The position numbers were made by a program, and so were the translations under genes. Below the pieces are notes generated by a model. The model worked only from the letters and a program-made list of their open reading frames with translations. It searched no databases and was not told where the DNA came from. DNA of 64,000 bases from Kalaharituber pfeilii (lineage: Eukaryota; Ascomycota; Pezizomycetes; Pezizales; Pezizaceae). Below, one piece after another: positions 10,057-21,226 of the stretch (positions are counted from its first letter, which is position 1; the number at the start of each line of letters is the position of its first letter). Where the stretch lies: contig WHUZ01000028.1 in the NCBI GenBank assembly GCA_015179045.1, positions 1-64,000 of the forward strand, given 5' to 3'.

Positions 10057-11671
10057 TTCTTTCGGGCAGCTGCTGCTTGGTGTTTCCGAAATTCCTCAAA
10101 CCCTTCGGTTTTATACCCTCATCTGTTCCTCCACTCCCTACATACCTTACCTCTCCTATTCTGTACACCTCCTATCTGTCACCTAATCCTAGACCACTTT
10201 CTTATTCTTACCTTCCTTTTTTCTCCAATTGGGATTCACCCTCGAACTAACAAGCCTATTCCATTTTCCATGTTCGAGGGCCAGGAGGGATAGGCGCACA
10301 TCAGTGATACCTTTGGGCCTTTTTCCTTTCGTTTTTTTTTTTTTTGCGTACCCCCCTATGGCGAGGGAAAACTAAATACAAGAGCTATTTATAGGAAGAA
10401 TAGAAAACACATGACCCACGATCGTCGTTAGACGAGTGAGCGGAAACAAGAAAACAGCAATGAAAGTAAGGTTAGCACCCATGATTTCCGTTTGTACCTC
10501 GAGCAGAAAACGAAAATGAATAACTAATTCAACACAGAGGAGATCCATCCCATTCATATTGACATGAAACTATGCTAACTTCCACCCAGTCAGACTCTCA
10601 CCGGTGTTTGACTGCCCAATTCCTTCTCTTTATAACAATGATTGCGCTAGCGTTCTTCTACCCCCTCAGCAGCCTGGCCTATTATCTTCTTCCTTCTCGA
10701 TCAACTAATTTCCATGATCTTGTCTATTTCCTTATTTGCGGCCTGGAGCTAATTCCGGACATTCGTCAGAAGCACTTCGCATACTATAATCGCCTCTCGA
10801 TGCCGCTGGGTGCTAGAGGTAGTCAGAAAGGGGGTAGAGACATGTTGATGGTGACCGAAGCAATAGAGGCAGGTACTGTGTTCAGTTTTCCTCTTCTGCG
10901 TCTGGCTTCTTCTACTTCTGGGCTTCCTGTTACTTTTCCAAGGGCGGGAGCAGATGTTGATGGTGGCTGAACCTACTTACTTTTCTCGCTGATTCCCTAT
11001 CCAACTGCTATTTCCTTGCAGGTTCTGCTCGCTTCTCTGACTGTAACAGAACCTGTCACTAGCACTGTGGATTCTCATTATAGTTCGTCTGAGTACAGGA
11101 CTGTGATTGACCTCGTGGATGCTGGTTATGCAATTGATTCTCGGAAAATCCGCTTGCAGAAGAAAATCCCCAGCCGGGAGCCACTCCTTTCCCTGAGAGT
11201 AAATGCCAACTTTGCTCCCGTCGTTGTGGCTCCCATCTTGCTTCCCATATACGAATCCCAAGCTCATCCTCGTTCTCGCATCCTATGCCTAAGGATGCCT
11301 ATTCCGGCTCTGCCGGCTCTGTCTCTTCTGCTCTTTTTACTCTGGGACATTTTTACTCTGGGACAGGTGGCGATACCTCTGAGGGGTTTTCGGCTTCGTC
11401 TCCCCTCTCGGCATACCTATTGGCCGGATATTCGGTTTGAGCTCTCTTATTTGCATTTGGCGAGGGTTGATATGTTGGCAACAGAGGTAAAAGCTGAACC
11501 CTCCTGAAAATCTCACCCCAGTGGGGAACTTGAGGGAATGGGCATTCTGGAATCAAATTTAGGTCGAGAGCTGAGCTTTCGACCTATGTAGTGCGCAGAG
11601 GGGGGAATGTGGCGCGTGAAGGTCCTCATTGCTGTTGTGAGTGGTGTAGTACTATCTGACAAAGCCGGTCA
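10057..11671. other. Intergenic with a degraded family A tail; old coding remnants possible
   Basis: At about 10333-10371 a poly(T) run is followed by a shortened family A hairpin in reverse (CCCTATGGCGAGG). Between 10570 and 11560 there are several mid-length frames on both strands. The minus strand has a short CLYCFGHHQH stretch that recalls a retroelement zinc knuckle, but there is no continuous frame and no domain I can defend. Confidence 0.35.
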
Positions 11672-11684
11672 CTGCTACCACGTC

Positions 11685-13040
11685 CACGGACTCCCGCACC
11701 GCCGTAACCAGACTAGAAAAGATAGCCAGAGGGGACCCCACGGTAGACGGAGCCTCACAGGAAGTCCGAGAACAGTGGGAAAGGAGAGTCGCAAAGGGCA
11801 ACCTGGACCTAGCGATAACGTGGGTCAAGGGGCACAAAGGCGTGAAAGGCAACACGGAGGCAGACAAGGCCGCCAAAGTCGGTACTGCCCTACAGTGTGA
11901 AGACGAAATAGTGACGGATTTTATTTTTTTTATTTCATTTATCGCATGCCGCCTTATAGGCTATGGCGATTTAAGTACATGAAAAAGGAAATTAAAAAGG
12001 AAGTTACAGTAGAGCCCGCGGTATGTGATGATGATGCGGGTGACAGGCCAAAACAAAACAAGTCCTATCTCCTGCTCCGATCTGACTCGTACTTAGATAC
12101 CCTCAACCATTTCCCTCCCAATCGCACTTTCTGTATTTCACTGTCTTCCTCCAAGTATACCATGGCTGAGCTAGTCACTTTTCCCTCGTCTATCAGTGTC
12201 TGCTTGCGTCTCAGCCATCTAATCCCAACCGTCTTTCCTAGTTCTCGGTTAGTTTCCTCCAGCCATCTTTGGACTTTCCCCAGGTCCTTCCTTAGGGCTA
12301 TTCCATGTACGACGATGCCGGCTTTCTTGGTGGTGGCAACGGTGCTGGGTGGGGGAGCGCGTCTTGCGTTGGGGCTAGATGTGGTTCTTGGGGTATGTTT
12401 TGGGGGTTCGGGGGTTCGGGTTTTGGTGCTGGCAGCGGAGATATTATCCCTGGGTGGTGCTGCTGTGGTGTCAACTGGTGGTGCGGAGGCGATCTTTTGT
12501 GCCTCCTTGACGTCAAGTTGGCGCTTAAGGGCGTAGGGGACCTGGGGGGATGGCTGCTTCCCTTTGCGCTTCTTGTTGTTCGGGGCAGGTGGTGGTGTTG
12601 AGGCCACGGGTTCAGTGGGCTCCGCCGGCTCCGTGTCTATGGTGGTGATGGAGCTGAACCCCAATAGTTGTGGTGGTGGTGGTGGTGGGAAATAGTGACG
12701 GAAGCGGGGATACGCCAGGAAGGCAAAGCACTCCGAGCTGAGGAAAGAAACCGCCTGAAACTTTCATACCGACCACTACAGGAGTTAGACAACCGCCGAC
12801 TGGTATCGACTCTGGCGGGCATCCTTGGAAACAAAGGACTAAACGAAGGGAGGTACGGAATAGGAAAAGCGGACTCACCCGAGTGCAGATGGTGCGGGAG
12901 GGCTCCTGAGAACTTCACGCACATAACGACTGATTGCAAACCGTGGAGGGACAGAATGCCGAAGGACGGACTGATACAGCCAAAGGGGGGGGGAAGAGGT
13001 GGCCAAGGTACTACTATGGGCAGGAAAAGAGTAACGGGGT
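11685..13040 (+). pseudogene. RNase H and CCHC finger of the older LINE, split by an insertion
   Basis: Before the insertion the frame reads TDSRTAVTRLEKIARGDPTV and then TWVKGHKGVKGNTEADKAAK, the second half of RNase H. After it (12703 on) it reads EAGIRQEGKALRAEERNRLK, SYRPL, LAGILGNKGL and the finger CRWCGRAPENFTHITTDC. The frame is open apart from the insertion. The 14-bp duplication GAAATAGTGACGGA marks the joint. Confidence 0.8.
11919..12688 (-). mobile_element. ORF1-only retroposon, 5'-truncated, copy 2
   Basis: It is flanked by GAAATAGTGACGGA at 11905-11918 and 12689-12702. On the minus strand an open frame (12664-12065, 199 aa) contains NKKRKGKQPSPQVPYALKRQ, a Pro/Thr linker, and KAGIVVHGIALRKDLGKVQR through VRLGGKWLRVSKYE. 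The 3' UTR has a CCCGC/GCGGG motif. The terminal hairpin is the covarying ATCGC/GCGAT, GCCT/AGGC version, followed by a T/A-mixed tail. It is inserted in the older LINE's RNase H. Confidence 0.85.
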
Positions 13041-13154
13041 TAACCTCTGAGCTTTTTTTTTTTTTTTTTTTTCTTTCATTAATCGCATGCCGCCCTATGG
13101 GCTATGGCGATATTTAAATACATAAAATAAGTGAAATATATACGTCACTCTCAT

Positions 13155-16100
13155 CTATTCTCCCCGTGCCCATTCCAAGATCTCCCGTATGTTTACTCCC
13201 TTATCACTCTGTCTTATACCTTCCGCCCCCCCGCATTTCCTAGCCCACGCCTTGCAGTCTTTCCGTACATGTTCCCAGTTTTCCGGGGCCTCCCGCACCA
13301 TCGGCATTCCGGTGATTCGGCCTTCCCTATGTGGTATCTCCATTCTTTCAGTCCTTTGTTTCCCAGGATCCCCGCCAGCGTCGAGAGATACTTCCTCCGG
13401 TCGGCGATTACAAGGGCCGGTAATTTAAGCCTGCCTGGTGTCTCTCCGTGGCTCGCAGTGCCTTATAGTCTTGTCTTAATCCTGCTTCTGTTACGGTCTC
13501 GTCTTCGTATTGTAGCGCTGTGCCGATTTTGGCCGCCCAGTCTGCCTCCGTGTTCCCTTTCACCCCCTTGTGGCTTTTAACCCATATCACTGCCAGGTCT
13601 AGGTCCCCTCTCGCTACTCGGTTCTCCCAACTCTTCCTAACCAATGTGGACGCACCGTCTACCGTGGGTTCCCCTCTTCCTATTCTCCGAAGTCTTGCTA
13701 TTGCCGTTTGTGAGTCGGTGACAATCAGCAGCTCGCCTTGTTGTTCCAACGCTTCGCTTATTGCTATCAGCTCGCCGTCGTTCACCGTGCTCCTTCGACC
13801 CAGGAAGATTGATGTGGATCCCGTCTGATGGTATATTCCTGCTCCCGTGCTTTCTTCGATCCTACTTCCGTCCGTGTACACTCCCTGCCATCCTTCGTCG
13901 ATCTCCTTTTCCAGGATTCTCTCCCATTCTTCCCTGTCTAGGCCGCTTGGATGTGTGGATGAATGTAGATCGGCAAGGGTTCGTTGTGTCGTAGGTCCCC
14001 TCTTAGATACCGGGTATCCTTATCTTCGTGTGTTTTCTCCCCGGGGAATCTCAGTGCGCGTGCCTCCACTCTTTCCCCTTCTCCCCCGACGAACGTGTGC
14101 ACCGATTCCAAGTTGATTATCCCTTCAACTATCTGTCTTCTAGTGCCCCAGGGGGCTCCGGAGATGTCTCTGGCGACCGTGTATTGCCATTTTTCTAGGG
14201 ACCGTAATTTCGATTCCGCGGGTGCACCCTTCGCGTAAATCTTCCATGCCCAGCTCCCATACGTGGCTATGTTCCTGGCTACGCTGGTGTACAGTTGTCT
14301 TCTTTTGCTCGGGGTATTCTGGTGAGCCTAGCAGCTACGTTCCAGGCCGCTTTCCCCAGTCTCAGCCTTTTGTCGAAGTGTTCGTTGTATTTAAGCTCCC
14401 AGTCCACCGTCAGCCCCACCAGTCGATAACTTTTCCCTTTCACTCCGACTATCAGTGTCTCTGCCTTTTGGGGGTCGATCTCGAAGCCTGCCTCTCTGGC
14501 GTCCGAGGTGAGTTCACTTCTGTGTTTTGCTATTGCCCTCTTCAACTCCCGCATCGACGGACTCGATATCACGCTGTGAAAGTCGTCCACGTAGGTGCGT
14601 GTGAATTGTCGTTTTTCGGTTTTCCTCGTCAGGGGGTTACCCCACTAGAAAAATGACCGGAGATAGTGGTGATCCTTGTGGTACCCCGTCCGTCATTCTT
14701 CCTCTGCCTCTCTCTTTCCCGTCCCAGGATATCGTGAATTCTGTGGGTGTCGTGAATCCTTGGACGAATGCCGCTATGTTCGGGTTCACTTCTTCGATGG
14801 TTTTGACCACTTCCTCGCTCCGGACGTGGTTGAACGCGGCTTTGATGTCGTCCCCGACCAGCGCGGTCCAGTGTCCTTCTCCCAGTCGTCTGTCTACCTC
14901 CTTCAGTACTTGTCTCTGCAGGTCTTCGCATCCCCTATGTGGTCTGCTCCCTAGTTGGTTTTCGCCGAACAGGCTGTCCATTCTCTGTATCTTGTTGGCG
15001 ATTACCTTTTGTCCTAATTTGGCAGCCGTGTTCAGTAACGTGATTGGTCGCCAGCTGCCTGGTTCGTTTCGAGGTCTATTTTTCTTTAGTATCATCGTCA
15101 CATCGAACCCCTTTGCGAAGTCGTAGCCCCATTTATATAGTCGACCACCTCTTCCCTCAGCATCCCCATACTTTCGTTTTCCTTATCATTTTCAGTACGC
15201 CATACTGTATGCCGTCGGGTCCTGGTGCCGATCTTGACTTCGTCTTAAGCAGTGCTTTATCTATTTCGGTCCTGGCTTCTTCCCTCTCTACCGTCCATCC
15301 CTTGGGCTTCCGGGGGTTGATGTTGTCTCTCCTGGCCCCTCCCGCGAAGTGGTGCGCGAGGAGTTTCTGGGTTATTTGTTGGTCTGATCCCTCCATCCCC
15401 ATGAGTTCCCGGTTCTTGAAGGGTTCCCTGGCTATTTTGAAGATGTCCCACGGGGATTCGACTCTGTCTTCCTCGAGGAACTTTGTCCAGTATTCCTTCT
15501 TTTTCTCCCGGATCATGTCCCTATATAGTCTTCTGGCTCTGGTTCTTTGTTGTCTCGGGGAGTTTCTCAAGATGTATTTTGTCATCTTTCTGGCCTCTTT
15601 AAGCTCGCTGTCAAACCACCTTTTGGATCTGCTGGTGATGTTTATTTCTTTTGTGAACTCCGCGGTGAGTCTCTTTACCATGTCGTATGCGCTCTCCCCC
15701 GGAGCTGGACTTAGCTCTTGGTTCTCCTAGGCAAATTCTTCCCATCTTTCCCAGTCCGTCACTCTTAGCCTCGCCACTCTCTCCCGGTTCGCCGCCGTCT
15801 TCCCGGTGATCATCGCGTGATCGGTTCCAGCAATCCACGAGATGTTCTCTGTCTTCCACTCCCCCTCCCGTGCGAACACCAGGTCCAACAGTCCGGTTCT
15901 GAACGCCCCCTTACCTCCCTGGTCCACGTCACTGTCCCTTTCTCTATGTGTTGTTTCATCCCGAAGGTCTCCGCGTATTCTCTCAGCTTCTCCCCCCTTC
16001 CGTCTTGTTTCTCGGACCAGTCCGTGTGATGGCTGTTGAAGTCCCCAATCAATACGTCCGTCGGTCCAATCCGTTCTAATAGTGATTCGACGTCTGATTC

Positions 16101-16397
16101 TTTGTTCCAGTATACCCCTGTTACGTCTTTCCCGTCAACGGAAATCGTAACGAACTTCTCCTCATTTCTCACTTTCACTTTTGAAACCATGTCTTTTCTC
16201 ACGTACGCCGCTAGCCCCCCTGTCTTCTTCGGTGTAGCCACGGTGGCGTACGCCGGGTGAAACCTCGTCCCTCCCCTTGGTGCTGCCCAGCTCTCCCCTA
16301 TAAAAATAATGTCCGCTTTCTTCATCGCCCCCTCCTGCAGTGTTATGTCCGTCGCGACCACCCCCCTCCCAACGTTCTGGTATGTCATCCTAATCAT
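13155..16397 (-). pseudogene. LINE ORF2: endonuclease, reverse transcriptase, RNase H, CCHC finger
   Basis: The start ATG (16397-16395) overlaps the ORF1 stop in ATGATTAG. The endonuclease has MTYQNVGRG, IFIGESW, GDFNSHHTDW and, one frame over, DLVFAREGEW and GTDHAMITG. Reverse transcriptase has SAPGPDGIQYG, GSWRPITLLN, DIKAAFNHV, GVPQGSPLSPVIF and the catalytic TYVDDF. After the thumb, RNase H has YTDGSRIEE, VTDSQTAI and WVKSHKGVKGNTEADWAAK. The C-terminus has ESPECRWCG, the start of the finger, and ends ILEWARGE. Lesions are a frameshift near 15927, a TAG at 15727, a frameshift near 15157, a break near 14640 and a disturbed finger. The intact length would be about 1080 aa, normal for Tad1-like ORF2. 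Confidence 0.85.
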
Positions 16398-16801
16398 GGG
16401 TAGGGTTGATCGTCTCTGTTGCCCTCTGGGGTCGTGGAATCGGCTTTGAGCACCCTTTCTCGTGTCCTCCCTTCTTTCCGCAACCGTGGCGTGTCTGAGC
16501 GAATCCGCATCCATTGAGGTACCCTCCCTCCTCTTCTTCCTTCCTTCTTGGAGATCTGCGCTCCTGCTCCGGAAGGTTCCTTTGCTTTGGTACCCATTCA
16601 ATCACCTGTCCAACGAAGTGGTGGCAGTAGCCCTCGGAATCTGTGTACCGGTATCTCCTTGCCTTATCGGACTTTTCCTTCCCCAGGTCGGCTCTTAAGA
16701 AGCATCTGATGTTTGTGCCCCTGAACTTCAGGCCCTTCCTCAGTATCGTGACCACGTTGTCCGAGACGTACATCACCACTCCTTGCCTCCCATCCCTTGC
16801 C

Positions 16802-17332
16802 CCCCGGTCCCTCCCCGGGCCCCACCAAACTCCCCAGCGCCCCAAAAAAGCCCACCACGAAGAAATCCGCCACTCCCGATGCCTCTACTCCCGCACAGGG
16901 CATCGTCGTACATGGAATCGCCTTAAGGAAGGATCTGGGAAAGGTGAGAAAGTGGCTGGAGTCGGGCAACAAGATAGGCAAGACGACAGGGATCCGCTGG
17001 TTGAGGTCAAAGGCAAGACTGGTTGAAGAGGGGAAGAAGACCAGTTCGGTGGTGCTTTACCTGGAGAAGACGATCGAGGTGGAGAAAGTGAGGCTTGGGG
17101 GACGATGGCTGAGAGTGGACCAGTACGAGTGGGGTAGGGAACGGAAGTAGGTACTGGCACTCTGGGAGACCCGCACCACTGAGAGTCACCGCGGGTAACA
17201 CATGTATTTAGCGGAGATGTGTTTGTTTGTTGGGGTAGTTAGGAAGTGGTTTTTCTTTCTTTTAATAAAGACCCTCGCCATAGCCCGTCGGGCGGCAAGC
17301 GAGTATTGATATAAAAAAAAAAAAAAAAAAAA
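16802..17332 (+). mobile_element. ORF1-only retroposon, 5'-truncated, copy 3
   Basis: It is flanked by TCCCATCCCTTGCC at 16788-16801 and 17333-17346. The frame encodes a Pro-rich linker, then GIVVHGIALRKDLGKVRKWL, TGIRWLRSKARLVEEGKKTS and VRLGGRWLRVDQYEWGRERK before a stop at 17148-17150. This is the most intact C-terminal domain in the window. The 3' UTR has the CCCGC ... GCGGG motif. The terminal hairpin (CTCGC/GCGAG, inner GCCC/GGGC) and poly(A) follow. Confidence 0.9.
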
Positions 17333-18149
17333 TCCCATCCCTTGCCGGAATTTCTGCCGACGTCGTTCTCCTGGCGCTCCGGTAGGCTATATCCCCAGGG
17401 TTGTCTATTCTCAGGTCCCGATCCACTTTGCCGATTTGTTCCTGATTCCTTATGTCGAACGTCACCATTTCCACTAGTCGACTGTCCCAGTCCACTCTAG
17501 CTTCTGGGTTAACCCTTTTAACCGCCTTGGTTAGGTGTCCGAGGTCCCGAGGTCCTTGTCTCTCAGCGGTGTCCGCCATAAGTAGTATCCTTTCTTCTGG
17601 GTATTTCATGTCCAGAATTATCCTTCGTACCTGGTATGGTGATTGAGCTCCAAGGATTATGTTGATCCTTTTCTTCATGTGTTCCATGTCCTTGTTTCCG
17701 AGGCGGGGTTCCGACCACTTGCTCGTCCACCTATCGTCATTGTGTATTCTGGCTTGCCATAGTCTTTCCGTTGGTATGAACCCGTTCTCCCTGTTTCTGG
17801 TCGTGTTCTGTGTCTTCTGGCTTCGGGGCGTAGTCTTTCCAGGGTCTGGTGTCCCCGTCTTTCCGGAGTCAATCCTGTCGTTTCCTTTTCCGCTCGACGT
17901 TTGGTCATCGCCTCCAGTTGTGTCGACCTTCTTTGCTGCTTGTGCATATGTCTTTACATCCCTCTTCTTCTCCGTCTTCCTGCCCTCCTTTTGAACCGGT
18001 TAGGTTTCTGTGTTCCCCTTTCCCTTCCCTTTCCTTGTCTTTTCGGTGGGAGTCCCGGTGGGTGCCTGTGTTTGTGCCGCTGGTCCCGTCGGTGTGTTTG
18101 CCATCCTGGGGATTTCCAATGTTGGTACCGCCGGTGTTATCGGTGTGAG

Positions 18150-18560
18150 TGTCGTCCCCCTTGGTGCGTGAATGCTGTCCTTCACGGTGGTGTGGCTGTA
18201 CTCTCTTCCTGGCATGGCGTCCTCCGGTTCTTCGTCTGAGTCTTCCGTGAGTGTCACCGCCTTCTTCGTTGTGGGTGTCGCCTCCTTCGTCGCCGCTGGT
18301 ACCCAGCCTGACGGTCCCTTCGGCGCGTGAAAGCTGTCCTTAACCCTGGTGTGGCTGTATTCCCTGCCTGCCATCGCGTCCTCCGGTTCTTCGTCTGAGT
18401 CTTCCGTGAGTGTCGCCACCTTCTCCGTCGTGGGCATCTCCGCCTCCTTCGTTGTCGCTGGTACCCAGCCTGACGGATCCTTTGGTGCGTGAATGCTGTC
18501 TTTAACCCTGGTGTGGCTGTATTCTCTGCCTGCCATCGCGTCCTCCGGTTCTTCGTCTGT
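18150..18560 (-). repeat. Three tandem repeats in LINE ORF1
   Basis: Repeats of about 156-162 bp encode EEPEDAMAGREYSHTRVKDS, then a HAPKxPSGWVPA-type segment and TLTEDSDEEPEDAM. The third copy diverges after HAPRG. The acidic EDSDEEPEDAM core recurs at DNA positions near 18220, 18376 and 18538. They look like recent in-frame duplications within the protein. Confidence 0.8.
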
Positions 18561-20718
18561 ATCTTCAGCGGGAGTCGCCGTTTCCCTCTCTGGTGTCGTT
18601 CCTTGCGTTGTCTGTGTAGGGGTCGTTTGTGGTTTCGCCTCCTCTGTGTGGAAGAGTTTCAGCTCTACTCTGGTTGTAGGCGTCTTTGTCTCCAAGGGTG
18701 TGGCCGTTGCTGTCAATTCAGGCGTGTTTGCTCCTGAGGTAAGGTCATTCCAGTTTGTTGTATGTGTCAGTGTGAGTTCTGGTTCCACTTCGATTCTGCC
18801 TGGCGTGACTACCCCGAGTCTTCTTCTTAGGTCATCCAAGATATTGTTGTGGTATTGTAAGGCGTCTAGGATAATCCTCACCCAACTGTCGTCCCGCTCT
18901 CTGAGGGTGTCTCGGTTGAATATCTCGTATAGTATTTCGTCCTTGATTTTCTTTCTTTCGACTGCCATCTGGTTGAGCATGAAGTGGCGAATGCCCTCGT
19001 GGTGTGTTTCTAAGCACACTCTCGTGTGCTGTTTTAGGTCTTGTTGTGCCTCTTCTAGTTCCCGGCTTATGTCAGTATGGATGCTATCCGTTCCTGCTGC
19101 TTGCTCGTTCCTCCAGGCCCAGTATTTATCAGCCATATCCCTCGTCCATCTTTTAAGGTCATTATCCACTTCTCTTTCCCACCTGCCCAGTCCGAATCGT
19201 TTCTCTAGTCCCCGTAGGGCTTCTGCTGCTGAAGCTCCCATATATCTGGCAGTCTCTTGTTTCATACGGCCCTGAGTCATCTTGGTTTCCCAGGAGCGTG
19301 CCTGCCTCGCTGCGGCTATTGCTTTATCCAGCATGAATTGCTCCTCATAGGCACTCTCATCCATGTCCGGGGTTCGGGGTCTGTCCGGAGTTGGTGGCCG
19401 AGTGCTGGGAGTTGCCGGTATATATATTACTGTGTCGTCTGATGACTCGCTTTGTGTGTCATCATCTTTAATGGGCATGTGTGCTCCGGCGTGAGGCACC
19501 GGGGTGTACCCTTCATTGTCACTAAAGTCTGGGTCCTTGTATAGGGGGAGGGACGTGGTCTTGCTTGTGGATGCAGGTTCCTCCTGTGAATCCGGGACCT
19601 CTGACTCATTGTCATATGTCGCCGGAATCGTAGTTCTTAATTCTGGTGGTCTCACCATGATCATTTCTTCCATCTTGTCGTAGGTATTAGGGGCAGGTGG
19701 CTTTAATACAATTGTCTCCTCCATCTGGTCTTCGGGTGGGCGGGAGTCCATGGCCTTGCTTCTTTCGATGAACTCAATTATTTGCTGGGTCAGAACCCTG
19801 CCTGCCTGTATGTCGTCGATAGTTATTGTCCTAACAGGGACCTCAATGTCCTCCTCGTCTGCGAATATGCCTCGCCCCACCGCTAGGGTGGTTGCATTTT
19901 CCATTCTTTCTGCCTTTTCCGGTTCTCCCTTTCTGGTGTGTTGGATAATGTCAGCAAACTTATGAAGGGTCCATTGCTGGTCTTCGGCGATAAATGTCAT
20001 GTCTTCATGCGCCTTCCAGTCCTTCACCGTATAAAACTCTATGTTATTTACCCTTGGACGGCGCTTTGCCGTCCGTGTGGCGCTTCTGGCTTGCCGAAGA
20101 GGGTCGGCCCGGCTGTTGGTTCGGCCTCTTGTGGCTCTCGTGGTTGGAGCCATCGGTGGCTGGTGGGTTGTACGCTATTGGTCTTAGTATGTTGGGTGGC
20201 GTTTGGGTGGCAAGGGGTCTGGGTTGCGTATTTTCGTAGTGGTGGGGAGGCCGCTGATGGGGTCTCGGGGTGCCCCCGCCGTCGAGGCGACTGTACGAGC
20301 TGAAGGTGGGTTGGGGGGTTGGTGGAGGTTCTGGGGGGCGTTCCCAGAGCGTTGATGGCTGTTTCTTTGGGGAAGGTGTCTAAATGTTCGTTTTTGGTAG
20401 ATATTTAGAGGTCCCCGCGACCTTCGGGCCGAGGTGCGTCGTCTGTCGTTGTCCGCTTGTCGCTAGCTGTCCTGTGGGTCGAGATACGGGCTCGGTCACG
20501 TGATCTTGGACGTGGCCCGAGGAGGTTGTAGAGGTGTGAACCTCTGTGTTGTTTTTCTGCGTTACAAGTCATTTCCATGTTATCTCATGTTATCTCATTT
20601 TGTAAAATATCCTCGCCATAGCCCTACAGGCGGCACGCGAGTAACGATATAAAAAAAAAAAAAAAAAAAAAAAAAACTGCTACCACGTCAGCCCTGGAAA
20701 CTTTCCTACCTTTCCGTC

Positions 20719-21058
20719 GCGAACGAAGAACTAGGCAAGATCACCGGAATTCGCTGGCTCAGGAAGAAGACTACACTGATGGACGAGGGGAAGGTAACGA
20801 GCTCGGTGGTAGTCTACCTGGAGACGGCTACGGAGACGGGAAGGGTGAGACTCGGAGGTCGATGGCTGAGAAGTGACCGGTATGAGTTCGACAGGGGACG
20901 GAAGTAGGAGATACCGGTTCGGCACGCCACCCGCATCATGTACGAGCGTCGCGGGCAAAACATATATTTAGACTTAGTTAGTTTTGTTTTAGTCCTTCCT
21001 TTAATAAACCCTCGCCGTAGCCCTCAGGGCGGTATGCGAGTAATGAAAAAAAAAAAAA
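20719..21058 (+). mobile_element. ORF1-only retroposon, 5'-truncated, copy 4
   Basis: It is flanked by TACCTTTCCGTC at 20707-20718 and 21059-21070. Only the end of the C-terminal domain is left: KITGIRWLRKKTTLMDEGKV, VVYLETATETGRVRLGGRWL and RSDRYEFDRGRK before the stop. The 3' UTR carries CCCGCATCATG ... GCGTCGCGGG. The hairpin CCTCGCCGTAGCCC ... GGTATGCGAG and poly(A) end the element. Confidence 0.9.
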
Positions 21059-21070
21059 TACCTTTCCGTC

Positions 21071-21226
21071 CTTGAAGAATCCCTACTATGGAAGTGCTTT
21101 GAGAACGTTTCATGGATAGTCACGAGTGAGAGCCTAACTCCCGAGTTGAGGAATCACCAAAGTGAGCTCCTTACTTGAACCTGCTAGCATCATTATCCAA
21201 AGATGGCTTGAAGAACTAGTCCCTTC
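21071..21226. other. Short intergenic stretch
   Basis: No gene seen. The sequence continues the target into which the older LINE and copy 4 inserted. Confidence 0.4.

Larger units (their letters stand above)
16390..20153 (-). pseudogene. LINE ORF1 with one stop and one nested insertion
   Basis: The first 717 codons (20153-18003) are open. They contain a basic Arg-rich start (MAPTTRATRGRTNSRAD), an acidic/helical middle and three tandem repeats of about 52-54 aa. A TAA at 18002-18000 interrupts the frame. The same frame then continues through MEHMKKRINIILGAQ to 17333. The nested element (16802-17332 plus one target copy) intervenes, and the frame resumes in phase at 16787. It ends after a Cys/His-rich segment (C-x6-H-x-C-x5-H-x3-C, near 16480-16540) at the TAG at 16392-16390. 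The pre-insertion ORF would have been about 1070 codons. Phase across the insertion supports the reconstruction; no sequence was altered to obtain it. Confidence 0.85.
13050..20539 (-). mobile_element. Near full-length family A (Tad1-like) LINE
   Basis: The 5' end (20539) and 3' end (13050) are bounded by AACCTCTG at 20540-20547 and 13042-13049. The order is a 5' UTR of about 385 bp, ORF1 (20153 to 16390), ORF2 (16397 to 13155), a short 3' UTR, the hairpin in its ATCGC/GCGAT form and poly(A). Domains are ORF1 with a Cys/His knuckle, AP-type endonuclease, reverse transcriptase, RNase H and a CCHC finger. An ORF1-only element (16802-17332) is inserted in ORF1. A stop and several frameshifts make this copy inactive. 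It is the likely type of machinery that moved the ORF1-only and tail-only copies. Confidence 0.9.
11685..20676 (+). mobile_element. Older family A LINE, 5'-truncated, carrying two nested insertions
   Basis: The target duplication CTGCTACCACGTC occurs at 11672-11684 and again at 20677-20689. The LINE itself starts inside RNase H (11685). It is split by an ORF1-only element (11919-12688) and by the 7.5-kb minus-strand LINE (13050-20539). It resumes at about 20548 with its 3' UTR, hairpin (CCTCGCCATAGCCC ... GGCACGCGAG, 20609-20640) and a poly(A) of about 26 bases. Without the insertions it is roughly 730 bp. Confidence 0.85.

Noticed and set aside
10570..11560. Frames of 96-163 aa on both strands, one with CLYCFGHHQH
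   Set aside because: It recalls a zinc knuckle, but the rest does not match any gag or gene. It may be an old retroelement, not enough to call.
12668..12700. GGTGGTGGTGG run as a microsatellite of its own
   Set aside because: It is the 5' truncation point and His/Thr-coding start of the inserted ORF1-only copy.
14222..17026. Several plus-strand frames of 100-230 aa opposite the LINE
   Set aside because: They are antisense shadows of ORF2. The minus strand carries all endonuclease, RT and RNase H motifs.
18493..19275. A 260-aa plus-strand frame rich in Ser/Val
   Set aside because: It is the antisense of LINE ORF1 and has no independent support.
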